Below are positions 1 through 11,408 of a stretch of 64,000 nucleotides of DNA, in pieces. The notes under the pieces were generated by a model that saw only the letters and a program-made list of their open reading frames with translations, ran no database searches and was not told the origin of the DNA. This DNA is from Ehrlichia ruminantium. GTDB lineage: Bacteria > Pseudomonadota > Alphaproteobacteria > Rickettsiales > Anaplasmataceae. Each line of letters opens with the position of its first letter. Position 1 is the stretch's first letter. The position numbers and the translations under genes are program-made. The stretch lies in assembly GCF_009728835.1 (NCBI RefSeq), contig NZ_CP033455.1, positions 496,001 to 560,000 on the forward strand, written 5' to 3'.

Positions 1-364
1 AAATTATTATAGAATTATTGGGTGGTTCTTCTAAGATTTTCAACATTGCATTTGTAGCATTAATGTTTAAGTTATCTATACTGTCTATAATTACCAATTT
101 GTGATTAGATCTTGCTGTACTTAAGTGTAGAAAGTTTTTTATATTTCTAATCTTTTCTATACCTATTATCTCTTCATTATCATGGATAGTTAAAATATCG
201 GGATTGTAGCATTTGAAATCTGTGAATTGTGTTATATGTTGTGCAAAATAATATGCTAATGTTGCTTTACCAATACCTTTGCTTCCGTGAAATAACCATG
301 ATTGTATTTGAGGATTACTGATTAAAGTATGCTTTGCTAACTCGTGTCCTATAATTGTATTCAT
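1..364 (-). CDS. holB: DNA polymerase III subunit delta' (partial, C-terminal part off the left edge)
   Basis: Reading the minus strand from the ATG at 364 gives 121 codons that run off the window edge. They begin MNTIIGHELAKHTL and contain a Walker A-like loop, GSKGIGKA (about residues 28-35), and the ILEEPP motif of clamp-loader subunits near the cut end. Delta' is the stator of the clamp-loader complex that loads the beta clamp onto primed DNA. The segment between (KIRNIKNFL, then KLVIIDSIDNLN) matches the sensor and Walker B region of the family. Only the first part of the AAA+ domain is visible, so completeness cannot be judged. tsaC lies about 490 bp upstream on the same strand, probably a separate transcript. 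Confidence 0.88.
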   Translation of the reverse strand, partial: MNTIIGHELAKHTLISNPQIQSWLFHGSKGIGKATLAYYFAQHITQFTDFKCYNPDILTIHDNEEIIGIEKIRNIKNFLHLSTARSNHKLVIIDSIDNLNINATNAMLKILEEPPNNSIII

Positions 365-851
365 GGTTTTTGTATGTTGTTAAGACTTTATATACTCTAC
401 TATATTTTATAACATTAATTACTGAAAGATAGTTACATGTTGTATGTGATTATAAACATATAAGCATTGTTTAAGTATGGTATGAATATTTTTTTTGTAA
501 ATACTGATATTCATTAATATTTTGTATTTTGAAGTTTTTATATATTTTTTTGTTCAATACTTAAATCAACTTATATTATACAATCTTGCTAGTGGTGATC
601 AATGAATTTATATAGAAGATTTATCGCATATTTAATGTTAGTGACTTTAATAAGGTATTTTGTGTCTGTATGAGTTTATTATATTTAAATGTATTACTAT
701 AGCAATAAAAGGTAATGTGACTTTAAAAATATATAATTTACGTGGTTGTATATGTAATATTTGTATTATGTCCTGTGTAGTATGTTAGATAATATTAATT
801 AGTTATATGTTATTTAAGTACATAAATTTTTTAGTAGAAAAAATGATGTTT
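365..851. other. Intergenic, no gene seen
   Basis: This 487-bp AT-rich gap separates tsaC from holB, both on the minus strand. Only very short open frames occur, for example a 23-codon plus-strand one at 602-673 with no support. No tRNA, hairpin terminator or repeat was recognised. Confidence 0.6.
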
Positions 852-1472
852 TTACGTTATTTTGACATTAGTTTTCCTTAGTATTTCTTGAATTCTTTCT
901 TCTGTTATTGCACCTTTTCTTAAGATTTGATATGAAGTTAAATCAATTACTGTTGATACAATTCCATTAACTAGTCTGTTGTCATCTATTGTAACTGCAA
1001 TGTGTTTTTTTATGTCATGTGGGATTTGATCAGCACGGATTGCATCTTGTTGTCCAGAGATGTTAACACTTGTTGCTACTATAGGGTGGTCAAAATTATT
1101 TAGAATTTCTAAGGCTATAGGATGATCTGGAATACGTATTCCAATCTTATTATAAAAAAATTGTTTTGGTAATTTACCATAGTTATGAATTGGTAGTACA
1201 AAAGTAATAGATCCTGGTGATAATTGTTGTATTATATGAATAATGTATTCTGTAAGATTAGAAAACTGTTTTATTTGATCTATATTACTTAATAGTAGTG
1301 ATACTGGTTTGCTATAAGGTCTGTTTTTTATTTGATATATTTTTTGTATGACTTCAGTATCATAGGCATTTCCAGCTAATGCGTAAACAGTTTCAGTAGG
1401 AAAGCATATAAGTTGGTTATCTTTTAGTGCTTGTATTGCTTGTTGTATCATAGTATATTTTATGTTGATCAT
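852..1472 (-). CDS. tsaC: Threonylcarbamoyl-AMP synthase (TsaC/YrdC family)
   Basis: A 206-residue single-domain YrdC protein. It makes threonylcarbamoyl-AMP from threonine, bicarbonate and ATP, the first step of t6A37 modification of ANN-decoding tRNAs. Family motifs are visible: CFPTETVYAL near residue 22, KNRPYSKP, PGSITFVLP, IGIRIPDHP, and ATSVNISGQ in the second half. There is no Sua5 C-terminal domain, so this is the short TsaC type. Residues 1-7 precede a second Met (position 1451) that begins MIQQAIQAL; either start is possible and no strong ribosome binding site decides it. It is monocistronic by position. Confidence 0.92.
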   Translation of the reverse strand: MINIKYTMIQQAIQALKDNQLICFPTETVYALAGNAYDTEVIQKIYQIKNRPYSKPVSLLLSNIDQIKQFSNLTEYIIHIIQQLSPGSITFVLPIHNYGKLPKQFFYNKIGIRIPDHPIALEILNNFDHPIVATSVNISGQQDAIRADQIPHDIKKHIAVTIDDNRLVNGIVSTVIDLTSYQILRKGAITEERIQEILRKTNVKIT

Positions 1473-1786
1473 GTACTGGATAAATTATATGTATGATAAT
1501 GCAAATGTACTAGTACTTGTAAATAGCAGAAACTGTGTACTCTTATTATATTGATTTTTATAGATTAACAAATATGTAAAAGTTATAACATATATAAGTT
1601 ATACTTTGATATGTGTTTTATTGATAAAAAAGGGTAGGATATTTAATATATTATAGATATTCATGATATTTTTACTGTAGCTACATATAGATACATTTGT
1701 GAATATATTTGGTGCAATATTTAAAATATGTATGGCCTATATTATACATATTTAGTTTCCTATGTTTTGTTATTAGTTGTAACTAT
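1473..1786. other. Intergenic between divergent tsaC and coaE
   Basis: A 314-bp AT-rich stretch that must carry the promoters of both divergent genes. No clear consensus pair of -35 and -10 boxes could be assigned with confidence. The stretch 1709-1786 is open in the coaE frame but looks untranslated. Confidence 0.5.
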
Positions 1787-2392
1787 ATGGTAGTTTTAGG
1801 GTTAACAGGTAGAATAGGATCTGGAAAAAGTTTGGTTGCTAGTTATTTTAGCAGATTTTTTAAGGCAGCAGTATTTGATGCTGATAATGTAGTAAGTGAT
1901 TTATATAATTCTGACAGTAATGTTATAGAACTTGTAAGATCATATTTTCCGAGTTCTGTAAATAATGGAGTTGTTGATAAGAATAATCTCAGGAATTATT
2001 TTTTACTTTATGATGACCTGTGGGTAAAGTTTCAATCTGAGTTGCATTCAATAGTCTGGTCTATACAGAAAGATTTTATTCTGTACAATAGTAGAAGGTT
2101 AACAAAATATGTAGTATTGGATGTTCCTCTGTTGGTAGAATCTAATTACCATGGTTGTTGTGATTTTGTTATTCATGTGAAAGTTAGTAATATTTTACAA
2201 TGGACAAGGTTATTAAAGCGTGGTTTGTCAAGGCGTGAATTTGAATTAATTTCTAAAGTACAGTTATCTGATCATAAGAGGGAACGACTTTCAGATTTTA
2301 CTATCAATACTGGATTGAATAAAGGTTATGTTATATCACAAGTTAAGAATATAGCTTGTCAAATAGATCGTAAGATTGAATGTAATGCCTAA
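1787..2392 (+). CDS. coaE: Dephospho-CoA kinase
   Basis: A 201-residue P-loop kinase that phosphorylates the 3'-OH of dephospho-CoA, the last step of coenzyme A synthesis. The N-terminus [15 protein letters not shown] carries the Walker A loop. [11 protein letters not shown] follows, the family's conserved substrate-contact region, and [11 protein letters not shown] is the Walker B-like segment. The [12 protein letters not shown] stretch fits the lid region. The frame is open 26 codons further upstream from a TTG at 1709, but that extension is hydrophobic and unlike the family, so the ATG at 1787 is preferred. It is divergent from tsaC and followed by a long repeat-bearing gap, so it is probably transcribed alone. 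Confidence 0.92.
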   Translation: MVVLGLTGRIGSGKSLVASYFSRFFKAAVFDADNVVSDLYNSDSNVIELVRSYFPSSVNNGVVDKNNLRNYFLLYDDLWVKFQSELHSIVWSIQKDFILYNSRRLTKYVVLDVPLLVESNYHGCCDFVIHVKVSNILQWTRLLKRGLSRREFELISKVQLSDHKRERLSDFTINTGLNKGYVISQVKNIACQIDRKIECNA

Positions 2393-2830
2393 ATTAATTA
2401 GTTGTTATGTTGATTAATAAGGTGATTTTATAAAAGATTTTTCTAGTGAATTATATTGATATTTCTAAATCCTATATAACGGTTAGGTTATAATACCAAA
2501 ATTTGCATTATTGTTATCCTGCATCTTTGAAAAGTTTTAACATTGATATCACTATTTCAGTAGTAAATAGATTCTATATGATTAACGCTTTATTGTATAC
2601 TAGCGTTTTAATAGTAAAGATTATGTGCATAAATATGTTCTAATGATTTATGTATGTCAGGAATTATCAAAAGTAAATTGTGCTGAAATAGTATTGTTAG
2701 TTTGTAATAATATTTATGTTTGCTTTTACAATAAAGGTGATTTTTTATTTTTAAAACTACCTAGTATAGATATGATATTGAGAAATAGATGTTAGATTTA
2801 TTATGAAAAATAAAATGTATATAGTTAGAT

Positions 2831-3740
2831 TGACTTTTTACGTAGCATGATATTGATGCAAAAGTATATGTTTTAGCATATAGTCTAGATAAAAAAGTGA
2901 AATTAGGTACTGGTATATAAGTTGTAATTTAATAGTGAAAGTTTTTGTTATATGTATTTCAGTATTTGTACTATAGAGCTAAAAATGGTACGGAATTTTC
3001 AGTAAGGATATTGTTGTTTTAAATTTATGTTATTACAATATATTATCTGTAATACAATTGTATGATAGTATTAAAGTGACTTTTTACGTAGCATGATATT
3101 AATGCGAAAGTATATGTTTTAGCATATGGTCTAGATAAAAAAGTGAAATTAGGTACTGGTATATAGGTTGTAATTTAATAGTGAAAGTTTTTGTTATATG
3201 TATTTCAGTATTTGTACTATAGAGCTAAAAATGGTACGGAATTTTCAGTAAGGATATTGTTGTTTTAAATTTATGTTATTACAATATATTATCTGTAATA
3301 CAATTGTGTGATAGTATTAAAGTGACTTTTTACGTAGCATGATATTAATGCGAAAGTATATGTTTTAGCATATGGTCTAGATAAAAAAGTGAAATTAAGT
3401 ACTGGTGTATAGGTTATATTTAATAGTAAATGTTTTTATTGTGTGTGTTTCAGTATTTGTACTATAGAGCTAAAAATGGTACGGAATTTTCAGTAAGGAT
3501 ATTGTTGTTTTAAATTTATGTTATTACAATATATTATCTGTAATGCAATTGTTTGATAATATTAAGGTGACTTTTTATTTAGGTATTATGTTAGTACAAA
3601 ATTGTATATTTTGAGACATAGTGTGGCTGAACAATGGAATTTGGTATTACTAATTGTATATAATCTGATAGTCAATATTTTTATTGCGTATTTAGTTGTT
3701 TGTATCATAGGTTTGATATAATTCTGACTTTTCAATAGAA
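2831..3740. repeat. 246-bp tandem direct repeat, three copies plus a decayed fourth
   Basis: Copies begin at 2831, 3077 and 3323 with the same phrase, tgactttttacgtagcatga, giving spacings of 246 and 246 bp. A fourth copy starts at 3568 (245 bp on); it keeps the opening tgacttttta but diverges afterwards and fades by about 3740. Copies 1-3 differ at only a few bases. The array fills most of the 1.37-kb gap between the convergent genes coaE and thiC. 2393-2830 is unremarkable AT-rich sequence. The fourth copy ends just before the thiC stop, so the array lies in the shared 3' region rather than at a promoter. Confidence 0.93.
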
Positions 3741-3764
3741 ACGTTGTTATTAGTAAGTTTTTAC

Positions 3765-5471
<1,707 letters not shown>

Positions 5472-5652
5472 TTATTTTAATTTATGTCTATAATTGTAAA
5501 AAGATTAAGCTTTATAAGAAACATATAAATGAGCCATAACTAAATATTATGTTATTTACAATATATGATAAGTTGTACGTATTTATATTGATTTGATATC
5601 TTATTTTGTACAAAAACTATTAAATTAATTATTATAAGTTTAATATATGTTA

Positions 5653-6050
5653 ATCAGTGATAATGGTAATTTCTCATTATATTAAGTAGTTAAAAGCTTT
5701 AGTGATAAAATTATATCTAAATATTTAAGCGTTTAGGAAATTAATGTTTGGTAGGGTGTGTGTTGTGTTTATGTATGAAAGTGGGTTTTATTTAAATTTT
5801 TTAGTGATGGTAATGTCTGACTATGTTGAATAGTTAAAAGCTTTGGTGATCTGAATATTTAAGCGTTTAGGAAATTAATGTTTGGTAGGATGTGTGTTGT
5901 GTTTATGTATGAAAATGGGTTTTATTTAAATTTTTTTAGTGATAGTAATTTCTGATTACATTGAGTAGTTGAAAGCTTTAATGATAAAGTTGTATCTGGA
6001 ATATTTAAATATTGATGGTTAATTAGATGTGTGTTGTGATTATATATAGT
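5653..6050. repeat. Direct repeat block, unit about 144/135 bp, about 2.7 copies
   Basis: The phrase around t(a/g)aaagcttt recurs at 5691, 5835 and 5970. Copy 2 is 9-10 bp shorter because it lacks the stretch aaaattatat found in copy 1. Copies 1 and 2 share a long near-identical core (tttaagcgtttaggaaatta onward). Copy 3 is more diverged and incomplete. Related sequence before 5691 suggests the block starts near 5653. It occupies the gap between the Smr gene and thiC, both on the minus strand, so it lies upstream of thiC. 5433-5652 holds no recognised element. Confidence 0.85.
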
Positions 6051-6061
6051 ATCAAAAAATT

Positions 6062-6625
6062 TCATTTGGATTTTTTTTTACTTTTAATTAGTAAATAAAA
6101 TGCACCTTTCCCTCCATGTATACCAATAGCTTCTTTACAGTATAATATTAGACTTGCTATTTGTTCATTGTGTAACCACTTATTGAAATTACTTTTTATG
6201 CTATTATTAGTACCTTGACTTTTACTTCCCCAACCTGTGATAATTAGTAAGCACTTTTTTGATGTATTGTAGCTTTTAATGATAAAGTTTACTAATGTAA
6301 TGTAAGCTGTATCTAGTGTATACCCATGTAAATCTAATACAGCATCTATGTGATACTTTCCCTTATCTATCTTCTTTTTAGTATTTTTGTCTAGGTTGAT
6401 TCCATTTGTTGTTGATTGTTGATTGTTGGGTTTTGATGTGTTATTTGGTAGTACTGTATGATTATTTATGTAGTAGCTATCTTGTAAAAATATATTAGTA
6501 CAGAATGTACTATATTTCTTTACCTGTTTTTTTTGAATAACCTTGTTATTATTGATTGGAGTAGCTGTTGCAGCAATAGAACTCCACAATGCTACACCAT
6601 CAACATCATCTGAATAATTTGACAT
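6062..6625 (-). CDS. Smr-domain protein
   Basis: A 187-residue protein. Residues 1-90 are polar and low in complexity, probably disordered. The C-terminal half is a stand-alone Smr domain with the hallmarks VLDLHGYT (about residue 96), ITGWGSKSQG and IHGGKGAFYLL. Smr domains, first known from the C-terminus of MutS2, bind or cut nucleic acids; the role of the short stand-alone proteins in alphaproteobacteria is not settled. The gene follows rpoZ on the same strand after 153 bp. Family assignment is secure; the biological role is unknown. Confidence 0.85.
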   Translation of the reverse strand: MSNYSDDVDGVALWSSIAATATPINNNKVIQKKQVKKYSTFCTNIFLQDSYYINNHTVLPNNTSKPNNQQSTTNGINLDKNTKKKIDKGKYHIDAVLDLHGYTLDTAYITLVNFIIKSYNTSKKCLLIITGWGSKSQGTNNSIKSNFNKWLHNEQIASLILYCKEAIGIHGGKGAFYLLIKSKKKSK

Positions 6626-6778
6626 TTCTTTTTAATAGTTTGCTTATAATCACACACTTACTTTTATGATATTATACATAAAAAAGTGAAGCAATTATAA
6701 ATTTACATGTGTGTGCCAAAAAAAAAACTTGTACAACAAAGTAGCTTAAAAAATAGATTTTTAACTGATGTGCCAAAC

Positions 6779-7177
6779 TTATTCCTTTTTAGTGAGAAAA
6801 AAATTATCTCCATCTAAAAACTTAGAAGCTTCACTATTTGATGAGTTAGCATCTAATTCACCAGGATTACTGTTTGTATTTTTTTGAAATATGTCAACAT
6901 TATTCTTATGCTTATGAGTGACATATGATTCATCTGAATTGATAAATTTCTCCATGTACTTCCTGCATCTTTGTACAGCCAAGTTAAATAGAAGGTGCAC
7001 ATCCAATTGTTCATTTGCTATCTCTGTCAAAGCAACAATAGTATTTTTACTGTTTTTGTGTTTTACTACTGGGCATGCTCCAGAGTTTAAATCATGAGTT
7101 CTTTGGCTTGCCAAGATAACTAACTTAAACTTATTGTTAGTGCGCCCCATGCATTCTTCAACCGTAAGACGTGCCAT
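6779..7177 (-). CDS. rpoZ: RNA polymerase omega subunit
   Basis: A 132-residue protein. The first 70 or so residues fit omega: [20 protein letters not shown], then [13 protein letters not shown] and [14 protein letters not shown]. Omega binds the beta' subunit and helps assemble RNA polymerase. The C-terminal 60 residues are polar and Asn/Ser/Lys rich, longer than the E. coli subunit and probably disordered. The gene starts 73 bp after the XRE-type gene on the same strand and may share its transcript. A weak AGGTT ribosome-binding sequence precedes the ATG. Confidence 0.93.
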   Translation of the reverse strand: MARLTVEECMGRTNNKFKLVILASQRTHDLNSGACPVVKHKNSKNTIVALTEIANEQLDVHLLFNLAVQRCRKYMEKFINSDESYVTHKHKNNVDIFQKNTNSNPGELDANSSNSEASKFLDGDNFFLTKKE

Positions 7178-7250
7178 TAATAACCTAACATAAATAAAGG
7201 TTTAATTATAGCATGAATAAGAAATTATGCAATATTAAGAATCTATGTGG

Positions 7251-7577
7251 CTAATTATTTTTTTGTAATATAACTAGATTAATAGATTCTAGAGATTTAT
7301 CAGTCATATTGTCTTTATTAATTAGCGCAATTTCTGAATTGTTGACAGTGATTGTTATGTTGATTTCACATTTTAACCGTAATAAAAATATAAGTAAGCG
7401 TTCTAGAGAAAATCCAGCAGTTTTTCCATTACTTATATGTGATATTTTTGGTTGATCTACTCCTAAAATTTTTGCAGAGGTCACTTGATTCCAGTGGTTA
7501 TTATATGTAATATCCTTTATTAATTTCAGTATTCTATACTTAATGCTGTAATCATTAGTTTTACTTATTGTTGTCAT
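7251..7577 (-). CDS. XRE-type helix-turn-helix protein (HigA-like, orphan)
   Basis: A 108-residue protein from the ATG at 7577. A helix-turn-helix lies near residues 25-65 (QVTSAKILGVDQPKISHISN, then FSLERLLIFL), the pattern of short HigA-like antitoxin regulators. It probably binds DNA as a dimer. The same frame is open 16 codons upstream to a TTG at 7625, adding DQGYFVFVDLWYKI, but no ribosome binding site supports it. Such proteins usually sit beside a HigB/RelE toxin; the upstream 400 bp is riddled with stops in all frames I read, so no toxin is present. It may have been kept as a regulator, perhaps of itself and rpoZ. Confidence 0.75.
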   Translation of the reverse strand: MTTISKTNDYSIKYRILKLIKDITYNNHWNQVTSAKILGVDQPKISHISNGKTAGFSLERLLIFLLRLKCEINITITVNNSEIALINKDNMTDKSLESINLVILQKNN

Positions 7578-8026
7578 AATTTTATACCATAAATCTACAA
7601 AGACAAAATAACCTTGGTCAATCAATCAATATTTAAAAAATAATACTTAGTTACTTTATACCTAACTTAATAATAGAATATATATATTACAATTTTTATA
7701 TTATTATTTTATTTTTTATAAAAAAGTATTAATATTTTAAATACTTATACTAATAAAACATTATCATGCATCGATAAATTAGCAAATATTGTTTTTTCAT
7801 GTATATTTGATAAATTAATCCATATGTTAAAAATATTATATTAAATCACTTTATAATTTATTGATGATGAAGTATATAATGTACATTTTTTGAGAATTTA
7901 CATATGAAAAATGCATTTTTTATATGTTTTTTAAGTCAAAATATTTGTATTGCTTGAATTATCTACATAAGATGTTATAAAAAATTTAAGTATAAGTTTA
8001 ATTATCTCAATTACCAATGGGACACT
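7578..8026. other. Intergenic between divergent HTH gene and leuS
   Basis: A 449-bp, extremely AT-rich gap, especially 7620-7760. It contains the probable leuS promoter listed separately. No toxin remnant, RNA gene or repeat was recognised. Confidence 0.6.
7954..7981 (+). promoter_or_regulatory. Probable leuS promoter
   Basis: TTGAAT at 7954-7959 and TATAAA at 7976-7981 are separated by 16 bp, and the leuS ATG follows 45 bp later. Both hexamers are close to the sigma-70 consensus. In DNA this AT-rich chance matches are frequent, so this is a suggestion from position and spacing only. Confidence 0.4.
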
Positions 8027-10519
8027 ATGCATTATAATTTTAAGGAAGTTGAGCGAGATATACAGGCAAAATGGAATTTCAAAGTTAATGTACAAGACGT
8101 ACAGTGTTATGTGTTAGAGATGTTTCCTTATCCTTCTGGTAATATACACATGGGGCATTTACGTAATTATACAATAGGAGATGTTATTGCTAGATATAAG
8201 CGAGCTTGTGGTTTAAATGTATTTCATCCTATAGGGTGGGATGCTTTTGGATTACCTGCAGAAAATGCTGCGTTATCTTATAATATAAGTCCGCAAATTT
8301 GGACTAAAAAAAATATTGATAATATGAGATGTCAGTTAAAATCTATAGGATTGTCCTATAATTGGGATAAAGAGCTTGCTACTTGTAATACAGAGTATTA
8401 CAAACATGAGCAAGAATTTTTTCTTGATTTTCTTAAGTGTGGATTGGCTTATCGTAAAGAATCACTAGTCAATTGGGATCCTGTTGATAAAACTGTTCTT
8501 GCGAATGAACAAGTTATAGATGGTAAAGGATGGCGTTCTGGTGCTGTTATAGAAAAACGAAAATTATTTCAATGGTTTTTAAAAGTTACTGATTTTGCAG
8601 AAGAATTATTGGCTGATTTGAAGTTGTTAAATCAATGGCCAGAAAAAGTAAAATTGATGCAAGAGCGCTGGATAGGGAAATCAGAAGGTGTTATTATAGA
8701 TTTTAAAGTTATAGGTGTTAATGAGGTTTTGCAAGTTTTTACTACGGCTCCTCATACACTATTTGGAGCATCGTTTATTGCGATATCTTTTGATCATCCG
8801 ATCTTAAAATGTATTAATGATGTACAGTTAATTCGGCAGATTAATAGTTTTGATAGAAAGAATTTAATAGATGAAGCATCTATTAATACAGTGGAAAAAT
8901 TTGGGATAAATTCTGGGCTGGTTGCAAAACATCCTTTATTAGATATAGATTTGCCTATATATGCTGCGAATTTTGTTTTAATGAACTATGGAACAGGGGC
9001 TGTATTTTGTTGTCCAGCACATGATCAACGGGATTTTGATTTTGCTAAAAAATATTCTTTACCAATAAAGCAGGTAATTTTTCCTGAACAGGATGTCAAT
9101 TTAGAACAAGAGGCATATGCAGGTTCAGGTATTATGGGATGTTCTGAATTCTTAGATGGCATGACAGTTGATGATGCAAAGGAAAGCATTATCAAGAAGC
9201 TCATGTCTTTAGGAATATGTAAAAAACAAGTATACTATAGGTTACATGACTGGGGAATATCTAGACAGCGTTATTGGGGATGTCCTATACCTGTAATATA
9301 CTGTAAAAAATGTGGCATAGTACCTGTTGACAAGAAAGATTTACCGATTACTTTGCCTGAAGATATTGATTTTACAAAATCTGGTAATCCTTTAGATAAT
9401 CATCCTACTTGGAAGTATACAGAATGTCCTTCTTGTGGTGCTGATGCTGAACGTGAAACTGATACTTTTGATACTTTTTTTGAATCTTCTTGGTATTTTG
9501 CAGCATTTTGTGGAATAAGTAAAGGTATAGATAGAGATGTGTGTAATAGATTACTACCGGTTAATTATTATGTAGGTGGTATAGAACATGCAGTATTGCA
9601 TTTATTATATTCTAGATTTTTTTGTAGGGCATTAACTAAGTGTGAGTATTTTGATATTAAAGAACCATTTTCTAATCTTATAACACAAGGTATGGTTTGT
9701 CATGCTACATATTTAGATGAAGATGGTAACTATTTATTTCCTGAAGAAGGTAGAAAGATGATACAGGAAGGTAAATATGTTACTGTGGGTAGGGCTGAAA
9801 AAATGAGTAAATCGAAGAAAAATGTAGTACATCTTGATTATATTATTGATAAATATGGTGCTGATTCTGCAAGATTGTTTATATTATCTGATACTCCTCC
9901 TGAACGTGATATAGAATGGTTAGATGAGAATATAGAAGGTGTAAGTAAATATCTAAATAAACTATGGAAGATGATAGTTGATTATGATCAAATAGAGCAA
10001 AATTTTGTGTGTGATAATATATCAAGTGATACTTTGGAATACAGAATTAATGTACATAGGATTTTAAATGATATTACTAATGATTTAGAATTTTATCGTT
10101 TTAATTGTGCAGTAGCTAAATTTCGTGAATTGAGTAATATTATTTCTGATATGATAAGATTATCAATTAATCATCATGTAGTAAGTGAAGCGATATATAT
10201 TTTGATTAGAGTAATAGAACCATTTATTCCTCACATAGCAGAAAAATTATGGGAAATTGTAGGAGGTCATGGGATGTTATGGAATCAATCATGGCCTAAA
10301 ATAAATTCAGAATTACTTGTTAAGAAGAATGTTAATATTGTTGTACAAGTTAATGGGAAGTTTATAAAGGCAGTATCTGTTCCAAATGATATTGATGATG
10401 ATACCTTAAAAAGTATTGCTTTAGAAGTAGCTCAAAGAAAAATAGGTAGTGATCTAGTAAAGAATATGTATATCATACCAGGACGTGTCGTAAATATTGT
10501 GACAGTAAAATCATCTTAA
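8027..10519 (+). CDS. leuS: Leucyl-tRNA synthetase
   Basis: An 830-residue class I synthetase that charges tRNA-Leu. The HIGH-type motif is HMGH at residues 41-44, after PYPSGNI. KMSKS is at residues 592-596. The region between carries the CP1 editing domain (TAPHTLFGASF, and AHDQRDFDFA with the editing Asp) and a leucine-specific zinc-like element with CKKCG and CPSCGA. WYFAAF and the anticodon-binding domain follow. Length is typical of bacterial LeuRS. A GGGA ribosome-binding sequence lies just before the ATG. No leuS-linked holA gene follows; the next 890 bp is empty. Confidence 0.97.
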   Translation: MHYNFKEVERDIQAKWNFKVNVQDVQCYVLEMFPYPSGNIHMGHLRNYTIGDVIARYKRACGLNVFHPIGWDAFGLPAENAALSYNISPQIWTKKNIDNMRCQLKSIGLSYNWDKELATCNTEYYKHEQEFFLDFLKCGLAYRKESLVNWDPVDKTVLANEQVIDGKGWRSGAVIEKRKLFQWFLKVTDFAEELLADLKLLNQWPEKVKLMQERWIGKSEGVIIDFKVIGVNEVLQVFTTAPHTLFGASFIAISFDHPILKCINDVQLIRQINSFDRKNLIDEASINTVEKFGINSGLVAKHPLLDIDLPIYAANFVLMNYGTGAVFCCPAHDQRDFDFAKKYSLPIKQVIFPEQDVNLEQEAYAGSGIMGCSEFLDGMTVDDAKESIIKKLMSLGICKKQVYYRLHDWGISRQRYWGCPIPVIYCKKCGIVPVDKKDLPITLPEDIDFTKSGNPLDNHPTWKYTECPSCGADAERETDTFDTFFESSWYFAAFCGISKGIDRDVCNRLLPVNYYVGGIEHAVLHLLYSRFFCRALTKCEYFDIKEPFSNLITQGMVCHATYLDEDGNYLFPEEGRKMIQEGKYVTVGRAEKMSKSKKNVVHLDYIIDKYGADSARLFILSDTPPERDIEWLDENIEGVSKYLNKLWKMIVDYDQIEQNFVCDNISSDTLEYRINVHRILNDITNDLEFYRFNCAVAKFRELSNIISDMIRLSINHHVVSEAIYILIRVIEPFIPHIAEKLWEIVGGHGMLWNQSWPKINSELLVKKNVNIVVQVNGKFIKAVSVPNDIDDDTLKSIALEVAQRKIGSDLVKNMYIIPGRVVNIVTVKSS

Positions 10520-11408
10520 AATTTTTTATGTATGTAGTTTGATTTGTCATTTTTTGTATGATAATGGGTAGATTGACAGTATACCAGTTTAAAGATGGTG
10601 TGTGTAAAGTTAGGGTAAATCGAGTAATTTGGGAAATGTATTGTTCTGTAAAATTATTAAAGTTTTTTAGTGTGTAGTTTAATTTGTTATTTACTTATAA
10701 ATGTGTAGTAGGTTTTTGGTTTATATAAGTATATTGGATTGATAAAATATCACTTCAGCAAAATGTATAGAAAATTAGCTAACCACATTTAATAGTTAGA
10801 AAATGTGTGTTGTTTCTGTCAGGTTGTCTTGGAATTTTTTTAGGTTAATGGTGTTTATCTATAGATGATTTTATAAGTAAAAACAGATTTTTAGTATGTA
10901 ACTTTGATTAATAATGCACACAAAGGTATTGATGTATGTACTTTTGTACAAAATACATATACCAAGGTACTGTATATTTACATAAGTTGAATCTTTATAA
11001 AAAGATATTTCATAATAAAGGTATGTTCTTATATATTATATTTTTTTTGTATAATTGACTGACTGTTAAATTTAGATTATGTAGTTTCAATGTTGTAAAG
11101 TATTTATCTTATATTCAATATATATTGTGGTGCTAGTTTATTTTTGAGTTAATATGGTATATTTTAATTGTATTATATATAGTTTGGGTATATAGTGCCG
11201 TTGTCTTTTGTAATGATAATATATTTATAGTTAATTCTATAGATAATGACATTTATTATATATTTTTAGTTAGTGTTGATATTTTACTTTATGTAATTGA
11301 AAGTTTATTGTAAATTATATCTTTTAATTAAATTTTGATTTTGTGCTTGTAATACGTATTAGTATTCGACTAAGATGGTTGTAATAATTGGTATTATGTT
11401 AAGTATAT
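10520..11408. other. Intergenic, diverged repeat and one dyad
   Basis: An 889-bp gap between leuS and the TatD-type gene. Two similar stretches about 140 bp apart (near 10533 and 10673; tgtagttt(g/a)atttgt(c/t)at) look like an old tandem duplication. A strong dyad at 10925-10963 is listed separately. No gene or RNA was recognised. Confidence 0.55.
10925..10963. promoter_or_regulatory. Nested palindrome, possible operator or RNA hairpin
   Basis: The core ttttgtacaaaa (10942-10953) is a perfect 12-bp palindrome. tatgta (10935-10940) and tacata (10954-10959) extend it with a single unpaired c at 10941. An outer ggtat (10925-10929) pairs with atacc (10959-10963), overlapping the inner arm by one base. 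It lies about 450 bp upstream of the tatD-like start, so it is not an obvious operator for that gene. It could be a protein-binding dyad or a structured transcript; function unknown. Confidence 0.4.

Noticed and set aside
602-673. 23-codon frame near the left end
   Set aside because: Too short, hydrophobic AT-rich composition, and no ribosome binding site or neighbour logic.
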